From: Methylovulum sp.
GTDB lineage: Bacteria > Pseudomonadota > Gammaproteobacteria > Methylococcales > Methylomonadaceae
Reading direction: 5' to 3'
Assembly: GCA_016919605.1 (NCBI GenBank)
Contig: JACXTQ010000189.1
Coordinates: 1-11,944, forward strand
DNA length: 11,944 bases
Positions 1 through 6,366 of this stretch are shown one piece after another; position 1 is the first letter of the stretch, and each line of letters opens with the position of its first letter. The notes beneath the pieces were generated by a model that made no database searches, was not told where the DNA came from, and saw nothing but the letters and a program-made list of their open reading frames with translations. The translations under genes and the position numbers were made by a program.

Positions 1-23
1 CACGGGGCAGCCCGCGTAGGGCA

Positions 24-98
24 GCGAACGTAATGCGCCCTATGATTAAAAGTGCAATACTATCGTCCCGTACAGAGTGCGCCTTACCGCGCTAAGCT
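24..98. repeat. Degenerate interspersed palindromic repeat (copy 1)
   Basis: Read on the minus strand this stretch contains GTAAGGCGCA, GACGATAGTATTGCAC and GGCGCATTACGTT in that order. The same words in the same order occur on the plus strand at about 3050-3110 (GTAAGGCC, GGCGATAGTATTACAC, GGCGCATTACGTT). It is therefore a diverged copy of a dispersed repeat. The start of the window to base 110 otherwise holds no gene. Confidence 0.45.
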
Positions 99-110
99 TG
101 GCATAAGTCA

Positions 111-542
111 TTATTTATAAATCATTTGTTCTTTTATCAATGAAGCCGTTTCTTTAAATAGTTTAGGCGCATCCTTATCATTGCTGGCCAACATCATAGC
201 AAGCACCGACATACGTCTTATTTGTTCATCATATCGGTCAAGATAGACAAGAAGCGTATCGCGCGAAAGCCCCATAGAGGCTTTTACGGCAAAACTTTTG
301 CAGGACTCAATCCGCATAGCATCTAAAAATTGCAATTGCGTGGCGGCTTCGCGTAATTTGCTCTCATTCCATTCCGCCCCAATTTGAATGGGGGCTGTTG
401 TGGAAAGCTTAATAGTATTGCCTTGGTACATCACAAGCGGTTGGCAATCCGGTAACGGAGTCGTATTGTAATTCCCTGGAATTGATGTGCAACCTGCCAA
501 CCCCGACACCACAAGCACTGTCATTACGTTATTAATCTTCAT
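111..542 (-). CDS. Putative outer-membrane lipoprotein, paralog A
   Basis: A 143-aa protein of unknown function. It starts with a lipoprotein signal (MKINNVMTVLVVSGLAGC) that ends in an LAGC lipobox, so Cys18 should be lipidated. Position +2 is not Asp, which fits outer-membrane sorting. The mature part has two further Cys, in PDCQPL and ESCKSF, and a conserved block with EWNESKLREAATQL and LASNDKDAP; it looks alpha-helical with no enzyme motif I recognise. The ATG at 542 is chosen over a start 14 codons upstream because GAGGAA (546-551) is well spaced before it and because both paralogs begin with the same peptide. It is the last of three tandem paralogs read from right to left. It matches paralog B closely until the KDAP motif, and then its last 19 or so residues diverge. 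Confidence 0.85.
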   Translation of the reverse strand: MKINNVMTVLVVSGLAGCTSIPGNYNTTPLPDCQPLVMYQGNTIKLSTTAPIQIGAEWNESKLREAATQLQFLDAMRIESCKSFAVKASMGLSRDTLLVYLDRYDEQIRRMSVLAMMLASNDKDAPKLFKETASLIKEQMIYK

Positions 543-649
543 ACGTTCCTCGCAATCAATTTGTTGTGCCCTGCCCCTATCCACAAAGACCCGTGGATAT
601 AGCTGGGAACAAGTAATGTGGCTCCAGTTGTTTTCATTAAGTGAAAAAT

Positions 650-1078
650 TTAACTACCATGTTCGTTATAAATTAACTGAAGAATTTTTTGGAATTTTTC
701 GGGTGCGTCTTTATCATTGCTGGCCAGTATCATAGCAAGCACCGACATATTTTTTATTTGGTCATCATATCGCCCAATATGGACAAGAAGCGTCTCGCGC
801 GAAAGCCCCATAGAGGCTTTTATGGCAAAACTTTTGCAGGACTCAATCCGCATAATATCTAAAAATTGCAATTGCGTGGCGGCTTCGCGTAATTTGCTCT
901 CATTCCATTCCGCCCCAATTTTAATGGGGGCTGCTGTGGAAAGCTTGATTGTATTGCCTTGGTACATCACCAGTGGTTGGCAATCCGGTAACGGAATCGT
1001 ATTGTAATTCCCTAGAATTGATGCGCACCCTGCCAACCCCGACACCACAAGCACTGTCATTACGTTATTAATCTTCAT
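650..1078 (-). CDS. Putative outer-membrane lipoprotein, paralog B
   Basis: A 142-aa lipoprotein with the same first 18 residues and LAGC lipobox as its neighbours, preceded by GAGGAA at 1082-1087. The body closely matches paralog A (YQGNTIKLST, EWNESKLREAATQLQFLD, RIESCKSFA). Its tail (APEKFQKILQLIYNEH) matches paralog C instead, so the gene is a mosaic of its two neighbours. The roughly 100-bp spacers on its two sides are also similar to each other, so the duplicated unit was gene plus upstream region, about 540 bp. The family is not one I recognise. The tandem arrangement suggests variation of a surface or periplasm-facing lipoprotein, but no function can be assigned. Confidence 0.85.
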   Translation of the reverse strand: MKINNVMTVLVVSGLAGCASILGNYNTIPLPDCQPLVMYQGNTIKLSTAAPIKIGAEWNESKLREAATQLQFLDIMRIESCKSFAIKASMGLSRETLLVHIGRYDDQIKNMSVLAMILASNDKDAPEKFQKILQLIYNEHGS

Positions 1079-1180
1079 ACGTTCCTCGCAATCAATTTGT
1101 TGTGCCCTGCCATATCCACAAAGCCCCTAACATCAACGGATATAGTTGGGTAATAAGCAGCGAAACGCTGATTTTTTTTA

Positions 1181-1627
1181 TTAAGCAGAAATTTTAACAA
1201 AATATTCCTCATAAATTGACTGAAGCGTTTTTTGGAATTTTTCGGGTGCGTCTTTATCATTGCTGGCAAGAATTGAGGGTAGAAGGAACAATACCCCCCT
1301 AGTTTGTGCTTCATAGCGGTCAACGTAGATGAGATATTCATTCTGTGAAAAATTCATAGAAGCTCTCATTTCAACACTTTTGCAATACTCAATCCGCGAG
1401 AAATCCAATAATTGCAACTGCGTGGCCGCTTCGCGTAATTTGCTCTCGTTCCATGCCGCTCCGGTTTTAATGGAGCCTGTTGTGGACAGTTTCACTGCGC
1501 CGCCTTGATATTCAACAAGAGGCTTACAATCCGGTATCGAATAGGCGATGTGTCCTCCTTGAGGCAGAAGTGCGCAACCTGCCAACCCCGACACCACAAG
1601 CACTGTCATTACGTTATTAATCTTCAT
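1181..1627 (-). CDS. Putative outer-membrane lipoprotein, paralog C
   Basis: A 148-aa lipoprotein and the most diverged of the three tandem copies. The start at 1627 is taken because MKINNVMTVLVVSGLAGC begins there with an AAGAGG ribosome site just upstream. A longer frame reaching 1729 would put 34 unrelated residues before the signal peptide and is rejected. It keeps the PDCKPL and EYCKS cysteines and the EWNESKLREAATQL-like and ASNDKDAPEKFQKTLQ blocks. A short insertion (RGVLFLLPS) stands where A and B have MSVLAMM or MSVLAMI. It is the first gene of the row, so any promoter for the cluster should lie in 1628-1900. Function unknown. Confidence 0.85.
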   Translation of the reverse strand: MKINNVMTVLVVSGLAGCALLPQGGHIAYSIPDCKPLVEYQGGAVKLSTTGSIKTGAAWNESKLREAATQLQLLDFSRIEYCKSVEMRASMNFSQNEYLIYVDRYEAQTRGVLFLLPSILASNDKDAPEKFQKTLQSIYEEYFVKISA

Positions 1628-1739
1628 ACGTTTTCCTCTTAGCTTTAAGATGGGATGGGTACTACTAAGAACAGAACGCACTATCCGGGGGCGCATTATT
1701 AGGGAAATAATGCGCTGACTGAAATCCAACAGGCGGTGT

Positions 1740-2154
1740 AATAACGGCTATCGCCCCACACCCTAAAGTAGATATTTTACGAATTTCAATCGCTAATTGA
1801 CAACTATCCAGTGGCACTGCGCGGTGTCAGTATATATAAATCAAGGCACTAAAGAAATTAATAATTACCACTAAAAACATCACTATTTCACAAAAAAACG
1901 ATACTACAGCTTTAACCAATTGATAATTAAGCCTATAAAATATAACCAAAACATTATAAATGTGATGTTTTTTTAGCTAAAAACATAAAAATTACCACAT
2001 CTTGGCGAATTGAGGCTATGATCAATTTATTATACTTTGGCTTTAGCGAGTAGAGTAAGGGGCGAAGCGGATTACGGGTTGTTTCGGCTTCGATAGGCGG
2101 TATTATATCGCAGGGTATCGGCATGGGATTTCGAAATGGGGTGTTGCGAAACTA
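1740..2154. other. AT-rich intergenic stretch without a recognisable gene
   Basis: There is no credible coding frame. There are distant inverted words, AAAAACATCAC at 1873-1883 and its complement GTGATGTTTTT at 1962-1972, and AATTACCAC occurs twice (1863-1871 and about 1990). These could belong to a regulatory region for the lipoprotein cluster or be remains of a repeat. Nothing more can be supported. Confidence 0.4.
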
Positions 2155-2180
2155 CTTCTAAACCGCCTATGCGGAGGAAC
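2155..2180 (-). repeat. Lone degenerate type I-F CRISPR repeat
   Basis: The plus strand reads CTTCTAAACCGCCTATGCGG then AGGAAC. This matches the array repeat further right except for a two-base loss and one change at its end (GCGGAGGAAC instead of GCGGCGGTGAAC). It lies 259 bp beyond the old end of the array, and no second repeat stands at a 60-bp interval. It is probably a relic of an older or longer array, with the MITE at 2284-2431 now between the two. Confidence 0.7.
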
Positions 2181-2283
2181 AATGGCAATACCGTCACCTA
2201 AAAAAGCAGACATTGTGGTGCTTTCGTCTCTACAGAGCTATACCCGCCCCCCAGAGCCACTTCATTAAAATAACACTATAAAA

Positions 2284-2431
2284 CGTTCCCACGCTCCGGT
2301 GCCACCGCCATTAAGCTAAGGAATTTATATTAATAATCAATATATTGTACGGATAAGATACGATAATTTTACCTAGTTGATGAAATATAAAAATCCTTAA
2401 CTTAATGGCAGTGACACAGCGTGTGGGAACG
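2284..2431. mobile_element. MITE-like element, copy 1 (simple form)
   Basis: Imperfect terminal inverted repeats of about 40 bp bound the element: CGTTCCCACGCTC…CGCCATTAAGCTAAGG on the left, and CCTTAACTTAATGGCAGTG…GTGTGGGAACG on the right. The interior carries TTAATAATCAATATATT followed by a GGATAAGATACGAT-like word, both found again in the elements at 4925-5300 and 9864-10017. There is no coding frame, so any movement would depend on a transposase supplied elsewhere. It ends only nine bases before the CRISPR array. Confidence 0.7.
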
Positions 2432-2439
2432 AGTAGACT

Positions 2440-2888
2440 TTTCTAAATCGCCTATGCGGCGGTGAACTGCACGGTGGCGGCTACAAAATACCCCGTTTTT
2501 TTCTAAACCGCCTATGCGGCGGTGAACTAAGCGGAACCCCTTTATTTTCTCCGGTCGGCTTTCTAAATCGCCTATGCGGCGGTGAACCTTTCACTATCAT
2601 GCACAAAGCAATTTTTTTTTTTCTAAATCGCCTATGCGGCGGTGAACTAAGCAGTTTTAGCCCAAACAAAGCCCCTAACTTTCTAAATCGCCTATGCGGC
2701 GGTGAACAGTTAGGCTTCTATTTACGTCCAACTGGGGTTTTTCTAAATCGCCTATGCGGCGGTGAACTGATGGCCTCGCAAGGTGTGCGTAACACGGGCA
2801 TTTCTAAATCGCCTATGCGGCGGTGAACTGATGATCTAGTCAAGTGGCTAAAGGGCAAGTTTTCTAAATCGCCTATGCGGCGGTGAAC
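2440..2888 (-). CRISPR. Type I-F CRISPR array, 8 repeats and 7 spacers
   Basis: Eight 28-bp repeats start at 2440, 2500, 2560, 2620, 2680, 2740, 2801 and 2861. Spacers are 32 bp except the sixth, 33 bp (2768-2800). On the minus strand the repeat reads GTTCACCGCCGCATAGGCGA then TTTAGAAA, the layout of the type I-F family (GTTCAC, short GC stem, GCATA loop, AGAAA). crRNA therefore runs leftwards and the leader should be right of 2888. The second repeat differs, with G in place of A at repeat position 20. No cas gene is present, so processing and interference proteins must be encoded elsewhere. The 33-bp spacer matches the large terminase gene in this window. The short open frames through the array are artefacts of the repeat. 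Confidence 0.97.
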
Positions 2889-3040
2889 TGAGCATTTAAT
2901 CGAAAACTATTAAATGCAACAAGATGTTAAGCTATTTTTCCTCTTTTTACCAATAAAAAAACACCACAATACAACCCATTGATTTAACTGTATTTTTAAA
3001 AGGCGTTAAAAATATTCCTTTAAATTAAGATAGCAGGGGG
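2889..3040 (-). promoter_or_regulatory. Probable CRISPR leader
   Basis: This AT-rich stretch without a coding frame directly abuts the final perfect repeat on the side where the crRNA orientation predicts the leader. On the minus strand it is rich in T runs, as leaders usually are. Exact promoter elements and the IHF site expected of type I-F leaders were not identified with confidence. Position and composition are the only evidence. Confidence 0.55.
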
Positions 3041-3049
3041 GGCAACGCA

Positions 3050-3110
3050 GTAAGGCCTATTGCGTAGGGTGCGCGGCGATAGTATTACACCGCAGGCGCA
3101 TTACGTTATG
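3050..3110. repeat. Degenerate interspersed palindromic repeat (copy 2)
   Basis: It contains GTAAGGCC, GCGTAGGGTGCGC, GGCGATAGTATTACAC and GGCGCATTACGTT, the same words as the complement of 24-98. It lies between the CRISPR leader and the membrane-protein gene. The remaining bases to 3354 show no further recognisable feature. Confidence 0.45.
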
Positions 3111-3354
3111 ACTAACACCTCCGCACGGGCTATTTTGCCTAACCTCCCCCCTCAAAGTAGTAACAACCACCCACCCCAGCTTTCAACTTGGCACAGGCCT
3201 TAATAACGGGTATATTTAGCGCCGTTAAGTATTGCCCGGCGCTGCGCAACAACTTAAGCTTATATCTTGCCCGCGCCGGACACCGCAGGTTTTGTCGGCT
3301 GCCACTGTTTTTGCCGATAAGGCCACAGGCCCAAGCCCTAATAGGTTAAGACAC

Positions 3355-4887
3355 ATGCCGTGGTTCCCCTACGATGACGTGGTGACGGTGGACTTTGCGT
3401 TCATTGGCACACCACCGCCCCTGTTCGCTTCCCCCGCCGCCGATCAGGCGCTGGTGTTGCGGTTTCGCTTTTTTGCCCAGCCGCAGCTTATCAAGCCACT
3501 GGCGGCGCTGGTGTTTGCGCAGATCAAAACCAATGGCGACATTGATATTGATGCGGCGGTGGCGGACATCCGCGAACAGCGCCCTGACCTTAAAGTTCAG
3601 GCCAGCCTGATTTGCCTCTTGCACCCGCCGGAAACGTCTTTAACGGCGCTGAAAGGGATATTGCCGGACAGCGGGTTGTTACGGTGCTTATCAGGGTTGG
3701 AGCAGGTGGCGCCCGCCGCCGTGTTGGCCTTTACACCACAGGTGCGGGTCGATTTATATCGGCGCGAACCCTCCCCGGTCGGTTTTCGCGCCATTAAGGA
3801 ACGGCCCAAGCCAAAGGCCACCTTAGAATTGCGCTTAAGCCCTCACAACCCCCAAGCGGGTGCGCCCCGCCGTTATTTTAAGTGGCAGGTCAACGAGGCG
3901 GGGGCTTGGGATAGCCTAGTCGAAAACGACTTTATCCCGGCGGGGCTGGACAGCCTGCCGATTATCCGCGCCATCAGCAACCCCGATAATGCCCGTTGCG
4001 AAGTGTCGTTAATCGACATCCACTGCACCAGTGCGAGGGAGTGGCATCTGTGGCAGCCCGCCACCCAACCGCTGCGACTGCAAGCTAAGGCCAAGCCTAA
4101 GCCTAACACCCATACCCCTTTCCTGTTTTATGTCGGCTTGGCGCTGATGATGGCGGTGGCGGCTTGCCGTTATCGCGGCTGGGATGTGCCGCTGTTTGAC
4201 GGCTATCAACGGGCCTTTGAACTGGCCTTCGGGCTGGCGTTGTCAGGGGCGGCTTATACCGCCTTGGCCAGACGCATGGCCTATCTGCGTTACCCTATCC
4301 TCGTCACGCTATTGGCTGGCTTTGCCTTAAACTATCAGTGGCTTGATGAAAAAATGGCACTGGCGGCGCTGGATATGGGGCTGCTTATAACCAGCGCCGC
4401 GATAACGCCGGGTTTGATGGGCATACTCGCCCTAGTGCTGGGCTTGGGGGTGGCGGCGGCCAAAGTGACCACGGGGGTTAACCTGATAGATCAAGGCGAC
4501 GCGCTGATCGCCCACAGCGCCGGTGCGGCGGGCATGGTGTGCGGTGCGGCCTTGCTGTACGCCCAACGCCGGGCAAACCGGACGTTAAGGCAACTCCAGT
4601 TGACCGGCAACGCCGATTTTAGCCTTAACGCCGACGAAAAGCGGGTATTGTGGGTCTGGATACCGCTGGTGTCCGGCCTTTATTTTGGCTGGCCTTATCT
4701 TAAACACTATCCGCTGGTGGTGTTTGCTTATCCGCTCTACCCGCCATTACCGCTTATACTGGTAGCGCTGTTAATCACCTCACACACTATAAGAGCTTTT
4801 TGCTTAAAAGCAGGCAAAGGCTTGGCGGTGGTCGCCGTAATCTGCTTGCGGGCCGTTGGCGTTATCTGGGGGATGAAGTATTTTTGA
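3355..4887 (+). CDS. Large polytopic membrane protein of unknown function
   Basis: A 510-aa protein from the ATG at 3355. The frame is open back to a TTG at 3232, which would add 41 residues rich in Pro and Arg; the ATG is preferred, although its ribosome site is weak (AGG about nine bases upstream). Residues 1-250 look soluble, with beta-like stretches (DVVTVDFAFIG, ALVLRFRFF) and no motif I recognise. From about residue 255 there are eight or nine hydrophobic segments (about 255-271, 286-305, 312-327, 334-369, 382-402, 430-447, 454-474 and 489-505). The result is a soluble N-terminal half joined to a membrane half. There is no signal peptide, so the N-terminus is probably cytoplasmic. The gene stands alone between repeats, and its stop codon lies inside a 40-bp direct repeat. 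It could be a transporter-like or sensor protein, but nothing decides this. Confidence 0.8.
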   Translation: MPWFPYDDVVTVDFAFIGTPPPLFASPAADQALVLRFRFFAQPQLIKPLAALVFAQIKTNGDIDIDAAVADIREQRPDLKVQASLICLLHPPETSLTALKGILPDSGLLRCLSGLEQVAPAAVLAFTPQVRVDLYRREPSPVGFRAIKERPKPKATLELRLSPHNPQAGAPRRYFKWQVNEAGAWDSLVENDFIPAGLDSLPIIRAISNPDNARCEVSLIDIHCTSAREWHLWQPATQPLRLQAKAKPKPNTHTPFLFYVGLALMMAVAACRYRGWDVPLFDGYQRAFELAFGLALSGAAYTALARRMAYLRYPILVTLLAGFALNYQWLDEKMALAALDMGLLITSAAITPGLMGILALVLGLGVAAAKVTTGVNLIDQGDALIAHSAGAAGMVCGAALLYAQRRANRTLRQLQLTGNADFSLNADEKRVLWVWIPLVSGLYFGWPYLKHYPLVVFAYPLYPPLPLILVALLITSHTIRAFCLKAGKGLAVVAVICLRAVGVIWGMKYF

Positions 4888-4922
4888 CGTGGGCTAGGGG
4901 GCAAACCCTACTTACTTGCACC
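4882..4922. repeat. Direct repeat flanking composite element (left copy)
   Basis: TTTTGACGTGGGCTAGGGGG then CAAACCCTACTTACTTGCACC. It is nearly repeated at 5312-5350 (TTTTGACACTGGCTAGGGG, CAAACCCTACCCACTTAACC). The two copies bracket the palindromic element at 4925-5300. The left copy contains the stop codon of the membrane-protein gene. TAGGG and CCCTA inside it can form a small hairpin. Confidence 0.6.
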
Positions 4923-4924
4923 AT

Positions 4925-5300
4925 CGTTCCCATGTGCCACGTCACCGCCATTAAGTTAAGTGTTTATGCCTGTAATTTCAACAAGATAAAAGCATACGCC
5001 ATCGTTTCCATTCATGCCCCGCGGGTGCTGTGAGCGTACCCACGGGGCATGAATCACTGCCATTAAGTTAAGGCATTTGTCTTAATAATCAATATATTAT
5101 ATGGGTAAAATACGATGTAGGTCGGGTTAGCGATAGCGTAACCCGACGTGTGCCGTTCGGATTCTGTCGGGTTACGCTATCGCTAACCCGACCTACTATA
5201 ATCGTATCTTATTGATAATAAGTACAAAAAATATTAACTTAATGGCAGTGGTTCATGCCCTTTACGCCCCGTGGGGGCGTAAAGGGCATGAATGGGAACG
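4925..5300. mobile_element. MITE-like element, copy 2 (composite, nested)
   Basis: The ends are CGTTCCCATG… (4925) and …ATGGGAACG (5300), matching the ends of copy 1. Inside, the CACTGCCATTAAGTTAAG motif recurs three times in the two orientations (about 4942, 5058 and 5236), which indicates one element inserted in or fused to another. The core CTTAATAATCAATATATT lies at 5081-5098. At the centre is a 31-bp perfect inverted repeat (5117-5147 with 5166-5196) starting GTAGGTCGGGTTAGCG. Two further strong hairpins sit near the ends. It has no coding frame. It fills the whole gap between the membrane-protein gene and the next gene. Confidence 0.75.
5252..5292. repeat. Perfect 19-bp hairpin inside composite element
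   Basis: TTCATGCCCTTTACGCCCC (5252-5270) is exactly complementary to 5274-5292 across a three-base loop (GTG). A related but different hairpin with ATGCCCCG…CGGGGCAT arms lies at about 5019-5053 near the other end of the element. The two sit at equivalent places between the CATTAAG motif and the GTTCCCA-type end, like exchangeable inserts. As RNA it would be very stable. Confidence 0.8.
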
Positions 5301-5311
5301 AAGATAAAATA

Positions 5312-5350
5312 TTTTGACACTGGCTAGGGGCAAACCCTACCCACTTAACC
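5312..5350. repeat. Direct repeat flanking composite element (right copy)
   Basis: Partner of the repeat at 4882-4922, with differences at only a few positions. It ends just before the ribosome-binding site of the following gene, so it probably lies in that gene's untranslated leader. Confidence 0.6.
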
Positions 5351-5365
5351 TTGGAGCTTAAAAAC

Positions 5366-5797
5366 ATGAAAAAAATCGCCGTTGTTGCACTCATCACCGC
5401 CGTGCTGTCCGCCACCGCATGGGCGGGGGAAGTCAGCGAGAGTTTGGCTGCCGAATACCTAAAATTGTCGAAGATGGAAGAGATCATCAACGCCACCATC
5501 AGCCAGTATGAAAACCAATTGCCCGCCCAGACCAAACCGGAAGACAAGGCGAAATTCCATGACCTGCTGGTGGGGGCTATGGGCTGGGAGGCCATCAAAG
5601 GCCAACTGCTTGACGAGGTCAAGCATGTCTTCACCCAAAAAGAACTCGAAGCCTCGATTGCGTTTATGAAAACCCCGGAAGGCGCGTCGGCGACCGCCAA
5701 AGGCCCCGAATTTTCTCAACGGATGGCCTCTATCATCTCCGGCAACTTACAAAAAATCATGGCCCCCGCCGCGCCCAAAAAAGCCGCGCAACCGTAA
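5366..5797 (+). CDS. Periplasmic DUF2059-like protein
   Basis: A 143-aa exported protein. The first 20 residues (MKKIAVVALITAVLSATAWA) form a Sec signal peptide with an AWA/GE cleavage site. The mature part is helical. Its second half (FTQKELEASIAFMKTPEGAS then ATAKGPEF) has the pattern of the DUF2059 domain, in which helix 'ELxxxIxFxxxPxG' precedes a conserved Pro. DUF2059 proteins are small periplasmic proteins of unknown role, and the length fits. The ATG at 5366 is chosen for its TTGGAG site at 5351-5356 and because the signal peptide begins there. The Pro/Ala/Lys tail (APAAPKKAAQP) is low complexity. It converges on the Cys-rich gene, with a hairpin repeat between the two. Confidence 0.85.
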   Translation: MKKIAVVALITAVLSATAWAGEVSESLAAEYLKLSKMEEIINATISQYENQLPAQTKPEDKAKFHDLLVGAMGWEAIKGQLLDEVKHVFTQKELEASIAFMKTPEGASATAKGPEFSQRMASIISGNLQKIMAPAAPKKAAQP

Positions 5798-5811
5798 GCC
5801 AGTAGCCAGGC

Positions 5812-5903
5812 CGTAGGTTGAGGGTGAGCTTGCGAACCCCAACATTTCAACACACACAACTACCCTACCCTGTTGTGTTGGGGTTCGTACCTCACCCCAA
5901 CGG
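5812..5903. repeat. Palindromic repeat, probable bidirectional terminator (copy 1)
   Basis: GTAGGTTGAGGGTGAGCTTG then CGAACCCCAACA on the left pairs with TGTTGGGGTTCGTACCTCAC then CCCAAC on the right. It lies exactly between the 3' ends of two convergent genes (5797 and 5915), so as RNA it would fold downstream of both. A second copy with the same words is at 11411-11496. The family looks like a dispersed REP or MITE-type repeat used here as a hairpin. Confidence 0.7.
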
Positions 5904-5914
5904 CCCTGGCTTAA

Positions 5915-6301
5915 TCACACATCGCAACGTTGGGTTGTGCCACAGCAATCGGCCATATTGCCTGCATGTTTGGCGCAATGCTCGGCACTGCAATCATGTG
6001 CCATAGCGCCGGTGTGGCTGGCACAGCTTAAGCTGCTGCAATTTTTTGCGGCAACGGCCAAATGCTCGTCACAATGTTTGCCATCACAGACATGGGCTTT
6101 GGCGGCCTTATCCGCGTCGCAATGTTTGGCGCACGCCTCATCTTTTACGCCAGGATGGGCGGCGCAATGTTTGGCGCAATCGTGGGTGGCATCGGTTTTA
6201 TGAATATCGCAGTGCAGAGGCTTCACATCGGCGGCCATAGCACCCCCTGAAATGAGCGATAAAGACAAAACAGCGGTCATCAAAATTTTTTGGATGTTCA
6301 T
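5915..6301 (-). CDS. Secreted Cys/His-rich protein, probably metal-binding
   Basis: A 128-aa protein with a Sec signal peptide (residues 1-23, ending GGAMA/ADV). The mature 105 residues hold 14 Cys and many His in repeated pairs: CAKHC twice, CDGKHC, CSSLSC, CSAEHC and a terminal ADCC. Spacings alternate between CX3C and CX4C, mostly followed or preceded by His. Such density in an exported protein points to soft-metal binding (Cu, Zn or similar). The CX3C pairs recall the exported copper-storage proteins of methanotrophs, but the length, His content and spacing do not let me assign it to that family. The ATG at 6301 has GGAG about eight bases upstream. A palindrome at 6367-6392 may be its operator. 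It is one gene, convergent with the DUF2059-like gene. Confidence 0.85.
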   Translation of the reverse strand: MNIQKILMTAVLSLSLISGGAMAADVKPLHCDIHKTDATHDCAKHCAAHPGVKDEACAKHCDADKAAKAHVCDGKHCDEHLAVAAKNCSSLSCASHTGAMAHDCSAEHCAKHAGNMADCCGTTQRCDV

Positions 6302-6335
6302 GATGTAATCTCCGTTAGGATGGCTTTAAAGCTAA

Positions 6336-6341
6336 AGTATA
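6336..6341 (-). promoter_or_regulatory. Possible -10 box of the Cys/His-rich gene
   Basis: On the minus strand TTGTTATACT contains a TATACT hexamer about 35 bases before the start codon. No good -35 hexamer lies at the usual distance; the best candidate is TTTCCG. This fits a promoter that depends on an activator bound at the upstream palindrome, but it is weak evidence. Confidence 0.3.
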
Positions 6342-6366
6342 ACAAAAAAAACAAGCACGGAAAAAT

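Noticed and set aside
2060..2180. Possible 3' remnant of a cas6f gene left of the relic repeat
   Set aside because: I translated the plus-strand frames; none shows a Cas6f-like C-terminus, and the crRNA orientation would put cas6f on the other side.
2708..2739. Spacer 5 shares CCCCAGTTG with the terminase region near 8670 and could encode SNWG against the terminase VNWG
   Set aside because: Agreement covers only about nine to twelve bases, the rest does not align, and the bases at the PAM position are not CC.
2481..2826. Short open frames on both strands through the CRISPR array
   Set aside because: They repeat the same peptide (such as NRLCGGEL) every 20 residues because they translate the CRISPR repeat.
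3232..3354. N-terminal extension of the membrane protein from a TTG start
   Set aside because: The added 41 residues are Pro/Arg-rich, no ribosome site precedes the TTG, and a stop lies one codon further upstream. The ATG at 3355 is simpler, though not certain.
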